From positions 30,390-94,389 of the forward strand of contig DATNDR010000042.1 in the NCBI GenBank assembly GCA_035606945.1: a stretch of 64,000 nt of DNA, in the 5' to 3' direction. A program made the translations under genes and the position numbers. The notes under the pieces are model-generated. The model saw nothing but the letters and a program-made list of their open reading frames with translations. It was not told the DNA's origin and made no database searches. Of this stretch, positions 26,865 through 34,744 are shown piece by piece. Within the stretch, counting starts at the first letter, position 1; every line of letters starts with the position of its first letter. Source of the DNA: GCA-003244245 sp035606945. Its GTDB lineage: Bacteria; Actinomycetota; Actinomycetes; Mycobacteriales; Pseudonocardiaceae.

Positions 26865-27671
26865 TGAGCGTTCGACCTGGTCGGGCGGGGGTGCGGTGAT
26901 CGAGACGGGTTCGTTGAACTTGCTGAAGGTGATGACCGTGGAGGTGTGCTGGCCTTGCACGGTCAGGTCCTGGGTGGCCTTGACCGGCCGGCCCTGGTCA
27001 TCGACATACAACTCGATGGGCAAGGTCGTGATCCCGGTGGCGAGCAGCGGCGCCCGGCCCGGCGTCTCCTCCGGGAGCTTGGCGACGTCGACCTGAATCG
27101 AGTAATGATCGACCGGGGTGCCGTCGATGGACTCCTTGCCGGCGAGCGTGACACTGCGCGCGGCGGAGGCGAATGCGGAGAAGTGATCAAGCGACGCCGA
27201 CCGGCGGACCGCCTCCAGCGACGCGGCCAGATTGCGGGCCGTCGGGTTGGTGCTGTCCGGGGTCACCAGCAGCCAGGGCTTGCCGGCCGGATTGGCCGTT
27301 CCCCCCAGCTGGGCATACGTCGCCTGGTCGACGATGAGCAGCCGTCGCTTGCCGACAGATCCGAGTTGTTCGGTCATGTCCAGGGCCTGCAGCGTGCCAC
27401 CGGCGAGTTTCGCATCGCCCTCGCTGCTGATCGTCTGATTCGGGGTCGTCACATTGAGGACGAGATGCACCGAGCTCACTGACGAGATTCCACGGCGCAG
27501 CAACTCCGTGAGCCCGGCGGCGTCGGTGGCGGGCGGCAACGCCGGACTCGCCGAGGTGGTGGCCGTCGCGCTGGTACCGGCTGGCTGGCCGCCACCGCTG
27601 GACGAGCAGCCGACTACCGCGATGGCGGGACAGAGCAGGGCGACGGCAACCAACCGCCGCGCGGAGATCAT
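26862..27671 (-). CDS. LppX/LprG-like exported lipoprotein
   Basis: 269 aa. The N-terminal signal has lipobox AVVGC followed by a Ser/Gly/Thr-rich linker. The body (LLRRGISSVSSVHLVLNVTTPN, LPIELYVDDQGRPVKATQDLTVQG) follows the LppX_LprAFG fold, a half-barrel that carries lipids across the cell envelope in mycobacteria and relatives. ATG at 27671; a GTG one codon upstream is possible. It starts 51 nt downstream of the DHA2 exporter stop on the same strand. That recalls the lprG-P55 pairing of a lipoprotein with an MFS exporter, which suggests shared function (inference). Confidence 0.8.
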   Translation of the reverse strand: MISARRLVAVALLCPAIAVVGCSSSGGGQPAGTSATATTSASPALPPATDAAGLTELLRRGISSVSSVHLVLNVTTPNQTISSEGDAKLAGGTLQALDMTEQLGSVGKRRLLIVDQATYAQLGGTANPAGKPWLLVTPDSTNPTARNLAASLEAVRRSASLDHFSAFASAARSVTLAGKESIDGTPVDHYSIQVDVAKLPEETPGRAPLLATGITTLPIELYVDDQGRPVKATQDLTVQGQHTSTVITFSKFNEPVSITAPPPDQVERS

Positions 27672-27722
27672 CACGCGGCATGCTACCGCGCGCGTCCGAG
27701 GCCGCGGCGCGGGCCTGGTCGG

Positions 27723-29435
27723 TCACTTATTCTGGCGGCGGGGCACCGTGTGGTTGGTGGTGGTCACCGAGTGGTTGGTGGTGGTCACCGAGGTCACGAA
27801 CTTGCGCGCGCCATTCACCTGACCATTGACCGGCGTCGGCCGGGACACGGGTCGCGCCGGCGCAACGGCCGGGGCGGTTGGAGCAGGCCCGGAGCGCAGC
27901 AGCAGCGCGCCCAACGCGCCCACCGCGCAGAGCCCCGCCATGACCAGGAACAGGTTGCTGACACCACTGGCGAACACCCGCAGTTCGGCCTGGTGGTAAG
28001 TGGCGTACAGACCCGTCCAGTCCGGGGTGCCCGGTGGACCGACATGGGGAACCGGGGTGTTCACCGGCAGCAACGCAGCGCGCCCGGCCATCAGCTGCGC
28101 CTGCTGGAGGGTCAGGATCGCGGTGAACACCGCCACCCCGAGCGCGGCGGCAGTGCGCTGCACGACGTTGTTGAACGCACTGGCCGTGTTGTTGTACGCG
28201 GCGGGCAGCACCGCGAGGCCCGCGCTGAACAGCGGCATCATGCCGAGGCCGAAACCGGCGTACTGCAGCATCAGCAACCACATGATGTGCTCGCGGCTGG
28301 TGTCGATGGTGATCGTGTGCATCAGGTAGGTGGCGACGGTGGCGATCGTCAAGCCGACGGCCACCGGCCAGCGGGGCCCGATCCGGTCATAGATCCGCCC
28401 CGCGATAGGCATCAAGAGTCCCATCACCACCGCCGGCGGCAATACGACAAGTCCCGCATCCAGCGCTCCCCAACCCTGGCCCAGCTGCAGGAACTGCGGG
28501 ATGTAGAACGCCGCCACGAACAGCGCCACTATCACCAACGTGACCAACACCAGCGATACGGTGAACGCTCCGTAACGGAACACGCGGACATCGAGCAGCG
28601 GATCGTCGACCTCGAGCTCGATCACCACGAACAGCGCCAGGCTCAGCACACTGAAGGTGAACAGCCCCAGGATCCGGTAGGACGTCCAGTCCCAGTCCGC
28701 GCCCTTGGACAGCGCCAGCAGCAGCGCGAACAACCCAGCCGCGATGGTGACGAAACCCAGGACGTCGAACCGCCGGCCGGTGCGTCCGGGGAACGCCGGT
28801 AACACCAGGATCGCGGCCACCGTGCCGAGGATCGCGACCGGCACGTTGATGAAGAAGATCAGCCGCCAGTTCACGTACTCGACGAGATATCCGCCCAGAG
28901 CCGGCCCGACCGCCGGGGCGACCACCGCGCCAAGCCCGTACATGCCCAAAGCGGCGCCGAGCCGATCCCGCGGCACGATCCGCAGCAGGATCGCCATCGT
29001 GATCGCCGGCAGGATCCCGCCGAGCAGCGCCTGGATGATCCGGGCAATCACCAGGGTGTCCAGGCTCCACGCCAGCCCGCACAGTGCCGACCCGCCGGCG
29101 AATCCCAACAGTGCCAGGTTGTAGACCCGGCTCAACCCGAAGCGATCCCCCAGCCATGCGGTGGCCGGCACCACCACACCCTCGGTCAGCGCGTATGCGG
29201 TGACCACCCACTGCGAGTCGCTGGTGGACACCCCGAACTCATTCTGGATGGTGGGCAGGGCCACCGTGACGATGCTGATATCCAGGATCGACATGAACAT
29301 CCCGACGATCAGCACTGCCAGCGGCAGCCGCCAGGCCGTCGCAGCGCGGTCCCTGGAGGCACTGCCTGGGGTGAGCCCGCTAGCAGGCGATCTGATCACC
29401 CCGCTAGCGGGCCGTACCCCCGTCCCCTCCACCAC
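27723..29435 (-). CDS. DHA2-family (EmrB/QacA-like) MFS exporter, paralogue 1
   Basis: 570 aa with 14 predicted membrane helices. Motif D1-like FMSILDISIVTVALPTIQNEFGVS and motif A WLGDRFGLSRVY are intact, with motif C-like GLGAVVAPAVGPALGGYLVEYVNWRLIFFINVP. Proton-driven export of drugs or lipids is the family role. The GTG at 29435 is supported by alignment of its upstream region with that of paralogue 2. The C-terminus has a tandem 7-residue duplication (SVTTTNH twice). It lies behind paralogue 2 and is followed by an LprG-like gene. Confidence 0.88.
   Translation of the reverse strand: MVEGTGVRPASGVIRSPASGLTPGSASRDRAATAWRLPLAVLIVGMFMSILDISIVTVALPTIQNEFGVSTSDSQWVVTAYALTEGVVVPATAWLGDRFGLSRVYNLALLGFAGGSALCGLAWSLDTLVIARIIQALLGGILPAITMAILLRIVPRDRLGAALGMYGLGAVVAPAVGPALGGYLVEYVNWRLIFFINVPVAILGTVAAILVLPAFPGRTGRRFDVLGFVTIAAGLFALLLALSKGADWDWTSYRILGLFTFSVLSLALFVVIELEVDDPLLDVRVFRYGAFTVSLVLVTLVIVALFVAAFYIPQFLQLGQGWGALDAGLVVLPPAVVMGLLMPIAGRIYDRIGPRWPVAVGLTIATVATYLMHTITIDTSREHIMWLLMLQYAGFGLGMMPLFSAGLAVLPAAYNNTASAFNNVVQRTAAALGVAVFTAILTLQQAQLMAGRAALLPVNTPVPHVGPPGTPDWTGLYATYHQAELRVFASGVSNLFLVMAGLCAVGALGALLLRSGPAPTAPAVAPARPVSRPTPVNGQVNGARKFVTSVTTTNHSVTTTNHTVPRRQNK
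27750..27791. repeat. tandem 21-bp duplication inside the exporter gene
   Basis: Two exact 21-nt units (27750-27770 and 27771-27791, beginning GTGGTTGGTGGTGGTCACC). The duplication is in frame and codes for two copies of a Thr-rich heptapeptide at the cytoplasmic C-terminus of the DHA2 exporter. Confidence 0.9.
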
Positions 29436-29463
29436 AACACCACGGTGCCATAAGAAACGTCAA

Positions 29464-29472
29464 GTTCTCTAC
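29464..29472. promoter_or_regulatory. candidate TetR operator upstream of exporter 1
   Basis: GTTCTCTAC, 29 nt before the GTG start of exporter 1. The same 9-mer pattern GTNCTCTAC occurs at 31219-31227 and 31963-31971, upstream of exporter 2/TetR1 and of TetR2. GTA and TAC ends form a short dyad in the best copy. Assignment as operator is inference from this recurrence. Confidence 0.4.
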
Positions 29473-29496
29473 CTAATTTCCGCAGCCGCATAGCCA

Positions 29497-29562
29497 CCCC
29501 GACATGGAGACATATCGGGGTCAAAGGCGGCCCCTTGGCCCCGATATGTCTCCATGTCGGGG
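29497..29562. repeat. inverted repeat, family B copy 2 (perfect)
   Basis: Perfect 24-nt arms (29497-29520 and 29539-29562) with an 18-nt loop. Core GACATGGAGACATATC. It directly abuts the TAA stop of exporter 2 (29563-29565) and stands 60 nt upstream of exporter 1, so it is ideally placed to terminate or process the transcript between the two exporter genes. Confidence 0.92.
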
Positions 29563-31191
29563 TTAGCGGGTTGCGTGAGGGGTGGGCTGGACGAGGGGTC
29601 GAGGAGGCTGGCCGTTGGGGGAGGCCGGTGGAGCCACGCGCGGGGCGGCCGGGGTGGCGCCAGGCGCAGCAACGGCGGCGGGGCCGGAGCGCAGCGCCAG
29701 CGCGCCCAGAGCAGCCAGCAAGCTCAGCGCGGAGGCGATCAGGAACAGGTCGCCGATCGCCCCGACGAACACCTGCAGCTGGGTCATCCGGTAGGTGGCA
29801 TAGTCGCCCAGCCAGTCCGGAGTGCCCGGCGGGCCGATGTGCGGGGTGGCGACGTTCGAGGGCACCAACGCGGCGCGCCCGGCCATCTGCTCGGCCTGCT
29901 GCTTGATCAGGATGGCGGTGAGCACTGCCAAGCCGAGCGCACCCGAGACTCGTTGCACCACATTGTTGAACGCGCTGGCCGCGTTCACCTGGGCCACCGG
30001 GATGACGGCCACTCCCCCGGTGAAGATCGGCATCATGGCCATGCCCAGGCCGGCCCCTTGCAGGACCAGAATCCACATGATGTGCGCGCGAGTGGTGTCG
30101 ATGGTGATCGTGTGCAGCAGGTAGGTGCTGACCGACACGAGCGCCAGGCCGACGGCCGCCGGCCAGCGAGGCCCGATTCGGTCATAGACCCGACCGGCGA
30201 TAGGCATCATCACACCCATCATCAGCGCCTGCGGCAGCAAGGTGATGCCCGCATCGAGCGCTCCCCACCCCTGGCCCTGCTGGAGGAACAACGGGATGTA
30301 GAACAGCACTCCGAACATCACGACCATCAGCAAGGAGATCAGCACCAGCGAATGGGTGTACGCCCCGTACCGGAATATCCGGATATCGAGCAGTGGGTCG
30401 TCAACCGCGAGCTCGATCACCACGAACAGCGCCAGGCTCAGCACGCTGAACGTGATCAGCCCCAGAACCCGGTAGGAATACCAGCCCCAGGACTCACCCT
30501 CCGACAGGGCCAACAGCACCGCGAACAAACCGCCTGCGATGGTCACAAAGCCCAGCACATCGAACCGCCGCCGGGCCAGCCGCGGGAAGTGCGGCAACAC
30601 CAGCACGGCAGCCACCGCTCCGAGGATCCCGATCGGCACGTTGATGAAGAAGATCAGCCGCCAGTTCACGTACTCGACCAGGTAGCCACCCAATGTCGGG
30701 CCGACCGCCGGTGCAAACACCACGCCGAGGCCGTAGAGACCCATCGCGGCACCCAGCCGATCTCGCGGCACGATCCGGAACAGGATCGACATGGTGATCA
30801 CCGGAAGGATGCCGCCCGGGATTGCCTGCACGATCCGGAAGATCACCAGACTGTTCAAGTCCCACGCCAGCCCGCACAGCGCAGAGCCGACAGCGAACGC
30901 CAGCAGCGCCAGGTGGTACACCCGGCTCAACCCGAAACGGTCTCCCAACCATGCCGTGACCGGCACCACGACACCCAGCGCCAGCGTGTACCCCGTCACC
31001 ACCCATTGCACGTCGTCAGTTGTCACGCCGAATTCGTTCTGGATCGTGGGAATGGCGACGTTGACGATGCTGATGTCGAGAACCGACATGAACATGCCCG
31101 CGATCAGCACGGCCAGTGGCAAGCCCCAGCCCGAGGTGGCGGCTGAGCCCACCGCCGGCCGCGCCCTTGGGAAAACGTGTGGGCGTGTCAT
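29563..31191 (-). CDS. DHA2-family MFS exporter, paralogue 2
   Basis: 542 aa, 14 helices, collinear with paralogue 1 over nearly its full length (FMSVLDISIVNVAIPTIQNEFGVTTDDVQWVV; GQGWGALDAGITLLPQALMMG). The two differ mainly at the termini, so they arose by duplication. The ATG at 31191 fits the conserved upstream pattern ATGGCAC plus 9 nt plus start that is also seen at paralogue 1. It is divergent from TetR1 with only about 90 nt between starts, the usual geometry of a repressor and its exporter. Confidence 0.88.
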   Translation of the reverse strand: MTRPHVFPRARPAVGSAATSGWGLPLAVLIAGMFMSVLDISIVNVAIPTIQNEFGVTTDDVQWVVTGYTLALGVVVPVTAWLGDRFGLSRVYHLALLAFAVGSALCGLAWDLNSLVIFRIVQAIPGGILPVITMSILFRIVPRDRLGAAMGLYGLGVVFAPAVGPTLGGYLVEYVNWRLIFFINVPIGILGAVAAVLVLPHFPRLARRRFDVLGFVTIAGGLFAVLLALSEGESWGWYSYRVLGLITFSVLSLALFVVIELAVDDPLLDIRIFRYGAYTHSLVLISLLMVVMFGVLFYIPLFLQQGQGWGALDAGITLLPQALMMGVMMPIAGRVYDRIGPRWPAAVGLALVSVSTYLLHTITIDTTRAHIMWILVLQGAGLGMAMMPIFTGGVAVIPVAQVNAASAFNNVVQRVSGALGLAVLTAILIKQQAEQMAGRAALVPSNVATPHIGPPGTPDWLGDYATYRMTQLQVFVGAIGDLFLIASALSLLAALGALALRSGPAAVAAPGATPAAPRVAPPASPNGQPPRPLVQPTPHATR

Positions 31192-31218
31192 GCAACTACT
31201 GTGCCATCGGAACACCGT

Positions 31219-31227
31219 GTGCTCTAC
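31219..31227. promoter_or_regulatory. candidate TetR operator in the exporter 2 / TetR1 divergent region
   Basis: GTGCTCTAC lies midway between the divergent starts of exporter 2 (31191) and TetR1 (31283). A small dyad ACAC-C-GTGT at 31212-31220 overlaps its left edge. It matches the 9-mers at 29464 and 31963. Confidence 0.4.
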
Positions 31228-31282
31228 TGTCTCGTCCCGCTGCTAACATTCAGTGTTGCCAACAGCGCGGAGGGTGCCGACG

Positions 31283-31915
31283 GTGAGCACGGTCAGCGAG
31301 GCTTGCGGAGCTCGGGAGCCTTCGGATACCGCTGCCGACCACCGCAAGGGGCCTCGCCGGCGAGGTGACGCGCTACACGCGGCGATCTTCGAGGCCACCC
31401 TCGACGAGCTGACCGCGGTCGGCTACGCCGAGCTGAAGATGGAACATGTGGCCAACCGGGCCCGCGCCAGCAAGGGATCCCTGTACCGGCGCTGGTCCAG
31501 CCGGGCCGAACTGGTGGCCGACGCCGTCCACCACACCATTCCCGGCTGCGCTGAGCGACCCGACACCGGAAGTGTCCGCGAGGACCTCCTCGGCTGCCTG
31601 CGCGGATTCGCGACCTTGCTCAACGGCCCCTCCGGTGAGGCCATCAGAGGCCTGATGGCCGACACCATCCGAAATCCGGACCTCATGGAGGTCGTCCGAG
31701 TCCGCTTCGTCGATCCCGGCGTCGGGTTGTTTCTCGAAGTACTGCGGCGCGGCGCGGCGCGCGGCGAGGTCCGCGCCACCGCGCTCACCCGGCGCATCGC
31801 CAGCCTGGGCCCCGATCTGCTGCGCGAATACTTCTTGGTGCACCGCACGCCGATTCCCGATCGGGTGCTGATCGAGATGGTCGACGAGGTGATCATCCCG
31901 CTGATCCGGGCCTGA
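31283..31915 (+). CDS. TetR-family repressor, paralogue 1
   Basis: 210 aa. The N-terminal helix-turn-helix region is FEATLDELTAVGYAELKMEHVANRARASKGSLYRRWSSRAELV. A TetR_C11-like C-terminal ligand domain carries MADTIRNPDLMEVVRVRFVDPG. GTG at 31283 has GGAGGG 8 nt upstream, the same spacing as in its neighbour paralogue. It is divergent from exporter 2, which it very probably represses until a ligand binds. A 10-bp unit GCCAGACTCT repeats 2.5 times just after its stop (31922-31946). Confidence 0.85.
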   Translation: MSTVSEACGAREPSDTAADHRKGPRRRGDALHAAIFEATLDELTAVGYAELKMEHVANRARASKGSLYRRWSSRAELVADAVHHTIPGCAERPDTGSVREDLLGCLRGFATLLNGPSGEAIRGLMADTIRNPDLMEVVRVRFVDPGVGLFLEVLRRGAARGEVRATALTRRIASLGPDLLREYFLVHRTPIPDRVLIEMVDEVIIPLIRA

Positions 31916-31962
31916 AGCTGGGCCAGACTCTGCCAGACTCTGCCAGCTCAACGAAACGCGGC

Positions 31963-31971
31963 GTACTCTAC
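31963..31971. promoter_or_regulatory. candidate TetR operator upstream of TetR2
   Basis: GTACTCTAC, a perfect GTA-CTC-TAC dyad, 59 nt upstream of the TetR2 start and followed by TTGACG (31974-31979), a possible -35 box. Third copy of the 9-mer pattern in this exporter region. Confidence 0.4.
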
Positions 31972-32030
31972 CGTTGACGGCGTCCATGAGGGATACTGGA
32001 CCGCCATCTGAGGGCGGAGAGGTGTGGACG

Positions 32031-32651
32031 TTGAGTAGCGCCGGCCCGGTCGACCACCGTAAGGGGCCTCGACGCCGCGGCGATGCGCTGTGTTCAGCGA
32101 TCTTCGAGGCCACCCTTGAGGAGCTGAAAGCGGTCGGCTACGCCGAGCTGAAAATGGAACACGTGGCCCACCGGGCCCGCGCCAGCAAGGGATCCCTCTA
32201 CCGGCGCTGGCCCAGCCGCGCCGAACTGGTGGTCGACGCGATACACCACCGCTTTCCCAGCCATGGCAACGCCCCCGAGACCGGCAACGTACGCGACGAC
32301 CTGCTCGGCGGCCTGCGGAAGATCGCCTATCTGCTCAACAGCCCTTCCGGCGAGGCCATCCGCGGCCTGATGGCGGACACCATCCGGAATCCCGATCTCA
32401 TGGAGGCCGTGCGCGTTCGCTTCGTCGATCCGGGCGTCGGCCTTTTTCTCGACGTGCTCCGGCGCGGGGCGGCGCGCGGCGAGGTCCGCGCCGAGGCCCT
32501 CACGCCGCGCTTCGCGAGCCTGGGTCCCGATCTGCTGCGCCAGTACTTCATGATCCACCACTCCCCGATCCCGGAGCGCGTGCTGATCGAGATCGTCGAC
32601 GAGGTGGTCCTGCCCTTGGTCCGGGCCACACCGGAACCCCCCCTGGCATAA
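32031..32651 (+). CDS. TetR-family repressor, paralogue 2
   Basis: 206 aa, closely related to TetR1 over the whole length (shared DHRKGPRRRGDAL, AVGYAELKMEHVA, GEAIRGLMADTIRNPDLME). The TTG at 32031 is preferred because GGAGAGG lies 8 nt before it, exactly as at the GTG of TetR1; ATG codons at 31974 and 31986 lack a ribosome site. It immediately precedes the HlyD-like gene. The duplication of both exporter and repressor suggests two related but separately tuned export units. Confidence 0.82.
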   Translation: MSSAGPVDHRKGPRRRGDALCSAIFEATLEELKAVGYAELKMEHVAHRARASKGSLYRRWPSRAELVVDAIHHRFPSHGNAPETGNVRDDLLGGLRKIAYLLNSPSGEAIRGLMADTIRNPDLMEAVRVRFVDPGVGLFLDVLRRGAARGEVRAEALTPRFASLGPDLLRQYFMIHHSPIPERVLIEIVDEVVLPLVRATPEPPLA

Positions 32652-32750
32652 CCCGGAATTAAGTCTGTCGCGTCAGCAGGCTGCCTAAGTTAAGGTACGG
32701 CGCGTAGCCTATTGCTAGAAGCTCCACCATTTCAGATGGGAGGTGTGAGC

Positions 32751-33491
32751 GTGGAAGGCCCCGTCGCGGCACCGCCCGCACCAGTTGACCAGCGACCCAC
32801 CGATGGCGTTGTGAGTCCCCCACCCGGGAAACGCAAGCTCAAGCGGTCCACCCGCATCGCCCTGATCGTGATCCTGATTCTCGCGCTGGCGGCCGGGGCC
32901 GCCTTCGGCGTCAGTTACTTCCTCAACGCCCGCAACTACGTCACCACTGACAACGCCCAGATCGACGGCGACAAGATCGCTATCAATGCGCCCGCCACCG
33001 GTACCCTGCTCGACTGGACCGCCAATCAGGGCAGTGACGTGCGCAAAAACCAGGTGGTCGGCCGCATCGAGATCCAGGGCGGGTTCTCCAAACCGCAGAT
33101 GCCGATCAAGGCACCGGGCGATGGCACGGTGGCCGTGGACAACGGCGTGGTGGGTACCTACGTCACCACCGGCACCCAGCTCGGCGTGGCCTACAACCTT
33201 GACAAGATCTTCGTCACCGCACGCGTCGACGAAACCGACGTCAAAGCGGTGCACCCCGGCCAGGTGGTTGACGTCGATGTCGACGCCTACCCCAATGCCC
33301 ACATCACCGGGCGGGTCCGGGAGATCCAAGGCGGCGCGGCCGCGGTGTTCTCCCTGTTCCCGCAGAGCAACACCGGGGGCAACTTCCAGAAAGTGACACA
33401 AGTCATCCCCGTCAAGATCGCCCTAGACGCACCCCCCACCGTCGACCTCGTTCCCGGCATGAACGTCACCGTCCACATCCACAAGCACTGA
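32751..33491 (+). CDS. HlyD/EmrA-like membrane-fusion (adaptor) protein
   Basis: 246 aa. One N-terminal membrane anchor (IALIVILILALAAGAAFGVSYFL) is followed by a biotinyl-lipoyl half-motif (NYVTTDNAQIDGDKIAINAPATGTLLDWTANQGSDVRKNQVVG) and a beta-barrel segment ending PGMNVTVHIHKH. The long coiled-coil hairpin of Gram-negative adaptors is missing, as is usual in Actinobacteria. GTG at 32751 lies 7 nt after GGGAGG; GTG 32745 and ATG 32736 overlap that site. It probably serves the DHA2 exporters encoded beside it (EmrAB-like). Confidence 0.8.
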   Translation: MEGPVAAPPAPVDQRPTDGVVSPPPGKRKLKRSTRIALIVILILALAAGAAFGVSYFLNARNYVTTDNAQIDGDKIAINAPATGTLLDWTANQGSDVRKNQVVGRIEIQGGFSKPQMPIKAPGDGTVAVDNGVVGTYVTTGTQLGVAYNLDKIFVTARVDETDVKAVHPGQVVDVDVDAYPNAHITGRVREIQGGAAAVFSLFPQSNTGGNFQKVTQVIPVKIALDAPPTVDLVPGMNVTVHIHKH

Positions 33492-33602
33492 CCCCGTCCC
33501 CCCGGCCATAACCGCAGACTGCGGTGGGAAACTGGGCCGACCGCACCCAGGCCGCGGTGCACGCCTGGCGCCATGGCGTGCTCCGCCGCGCACGATGGTG
33601 GC

Positions 33603-34124
33603 ATGACCCGAACGACCCGTGCCATTCAGCTGCTGACCGTGCTGCTGGTAGCGCTGACGATGGGACTGCTCTTCGCCCATGTCCTGGAACTCGGCCCGAA
33701 GATGGGCTACCCACCGCAGCTGTACCTGCGACTGAACAACTCGCTGTACGCCTGGTTCGGCCCACCGCTGGGCGCCGCGATCCAGACCGGCGCGCTCGTC
33801 GCGACCGGTGCGCTGACCTGGCTGGTACGGCGCCAGCTGCCCGCAGTGCTGCTCACCGGTGGCGGGTGCGTGTTGCAAGTAGCGGCCCTGGCGAACTACT
33901 TCGCCCGCGTCGAACCGGTCAACGTCCGGTTCCGCGCGCTGTCTCCTGGCCAAGTGCCCAGTGACTTCATGGCGTTGCGTGCCCAGTGGGAGTACGGCCA
34001 CGCGCTGGACTTCGGGCTGTTCGCGGCTGCGTTTGTACTGCTGGTATCCGCCCTGCCGGGGCGCCCGACCGCTGCGTCGCCATCACCAAAAGAGTTACCA
34101 GACCGTGACTTTGACGGTCATTGA
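33603..34124 (+). CDS. DUF1772-like integral membrane protein
   Basis: 173 aa with four hydrophobic segments. The late segment RAQWEYGHALDFGLFAAAFVLL and the short NVRF region are typical of the DUF1772/anthrone-oxygenase-like family. ATG at 33603 (MTRTTRAIQ); ten further codons upstream look like shadow. The family includes enzymes of polyketide tailoring, but most bacterial members have no known role. A small near-palindrome ACCGCAGACTGCGGT (33511-33525) after the HlyD gene separates it from its neighbour. Confidence 0.65.
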   Translation: MTRTTRAIQLLTVLLVALTMGLLFAHVLELGPKMGYPPQLYLRLNNSLYAWFGPPLGAAIQTGALVATGALTWLVRRQLPAVLLTGGGCVLQVAALANYFARVEPVNVRFRALSPGQVPSDFMALRAQWEYGHALDFGLFAAAFVLLVSALPGRPTAASPSPKELPDRDFDGH

Positions 34125-34292
34125 TGCCAGTCGACTGCGCCGAAAGGGTGAGATTGCCACGATCGGGTATTAACCGGCCGCGGTCGTCGTTATTAGTGTG
34201 GAGTGAGTAATGCGGGGATTACGCGATGGTGTCACACCCGAATCCCAGCCGGGCGGGCCGGGATCGCCGACTATCCGAGGCAGGGGGCTTTC

Positions 34293-34385
34293 ATGATCGA
34301 GCCGCGTCAGTCCCATCCGCTATCACCGAACGTGAGCGATGAATGTCAAATCGTCGTAAGTTTGGGCAGCCTAATCAATAGTTAG
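34293..34385 (+). CDS. possible 30-residue peptide ORF
   Basis: ATG at 34293 is preceded by AGGGGG at 5-nt spacing. It codes for a 30-residue peptide starting MIEPRQSHPLSPNVSDEC and ending in SLGSLINS. It lies in the 370-nt region (34125-34494) before the Trp-rich peptide gene; that region is less GC-rich than its surroundings and holds no other candidate gene. It may be a leader ORF, a second peptide, or chance. Confidence 0.25.
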   Translation: MIEPRQSHPLSPNVSDECQIVVSLGSLINS

Positions 34386-34451
34386 TGCCAGCCGTTGCTA
34401 TCGGCGATCCGGTTTGCCCGCTACCTCGCGGCGACCGAATAACACAGTGGA

Positions 34452-34483
34452 CTTCTTCCTGGACGGGAGTTCCAGGAAAGAAG
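34452..34483 (+). promoter_or_regulatory. hairpin touching the ribosome site of the Trp-rich peptide gene
   Basis: CTTCTTCCTGGA (34452-34463) pairs with TCCAGGAAAGAAG (34471-34483): 12 bp with one bulged base and a 7-nt loop. The last bases of the 3' arm overlap the start of the Shine-Dalgarno sequence AAGGAGGG (34481-34488). It could tune translation or stabilise the 5' end of the mRNA. Confidence 0.6.
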
Positions 34484-34494
34484 GAGGGAGAAAG

Positions 34495-34659
34495 ATGAAG
34501 ATCAAGGAAATTTTCGGCCTTGGATACGACAAGGAAGGCGGCGGCAACCACTGGGGTGGTGGCGGCAACCACTGGGGCGGCTGGGGCCGTCACAACAACA
34601 ATTGGGGCAATTGGGGCAATTACAGCAGCTGGGGCGGCTGGGGTCGCTGGGGCTGCTGA
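34495..34659 (+). CDS. Gly/Trp/Asn-rich 54-residue peptide, candidate RiPP precursor
   Basis: 54 aa, with ATG 6 nt after a near-perfect AAGGAGGG. Residues 1-14 (MKIKEIFGLGYDKE) form a charged leader-like segment. Residues 15-54 contain 8 Trp, 16 Gly, 7 Asn and 3 His in imperfect repeats (GGGNHWGGGGNHWGGWG, then NNNWGNWGNYSSWGGWGRW), ending Gly-Cys. There is no signal peptide or membrane helix. The core resembles no housekeeping protein. Size, leader/core split, strong ribosome site and the oxygenase gene 85 nt downstream fit a ribosomally made, post-translationally modified peptide; Trp, Asn or the terminal Cys are candidate modification sites. No YcaO, radical SAM, lanthionine or protease gene is nearby. 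A structural glycine-rich peptide is the alternative. Confidence 0.75.
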   Translation: MKIKEIFGLGYDKEGGGNHWGGGGNHWGGWGRHNNNWGNWGNYSSWGGWGRWGC

Positions 34660-34676
34660 GTAACCCTTCCCATCAC

Positions 34677-34717
34677 GGGCGGTGACTTTCTCCAGCGGGA
34701 GGTGGAAGTCACCGCCC
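34677..34717 (+). terminator. stem-loop between peptide and monooxygenase genes
   Basis: GGGCGGTGACTT (34677-34688) and AAGTCACCGCCC (34706-34717) form a perfect 12-bp stem. The 17-nt loop carries an inner CTCC/GGAG pairing. No U-tract follows. The position right after the peptide stop suggests partial termination or mRNA stabilisation, giving more peptide than enzyme, as in many precursor/enzyme operons. Confidence 0.65.
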
Positions 34718-34744
34718 CATCCAGCCGATCTCTGGAGTCCTGAG

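Noticed and set aside
29554..31146. 530-codon plus-strand open frame
   Set aside because: Antisense shadow of DHA2 exporter 2; His/Gln/Arg-rich with no domain, while the minus strand has intact MFS motifs.
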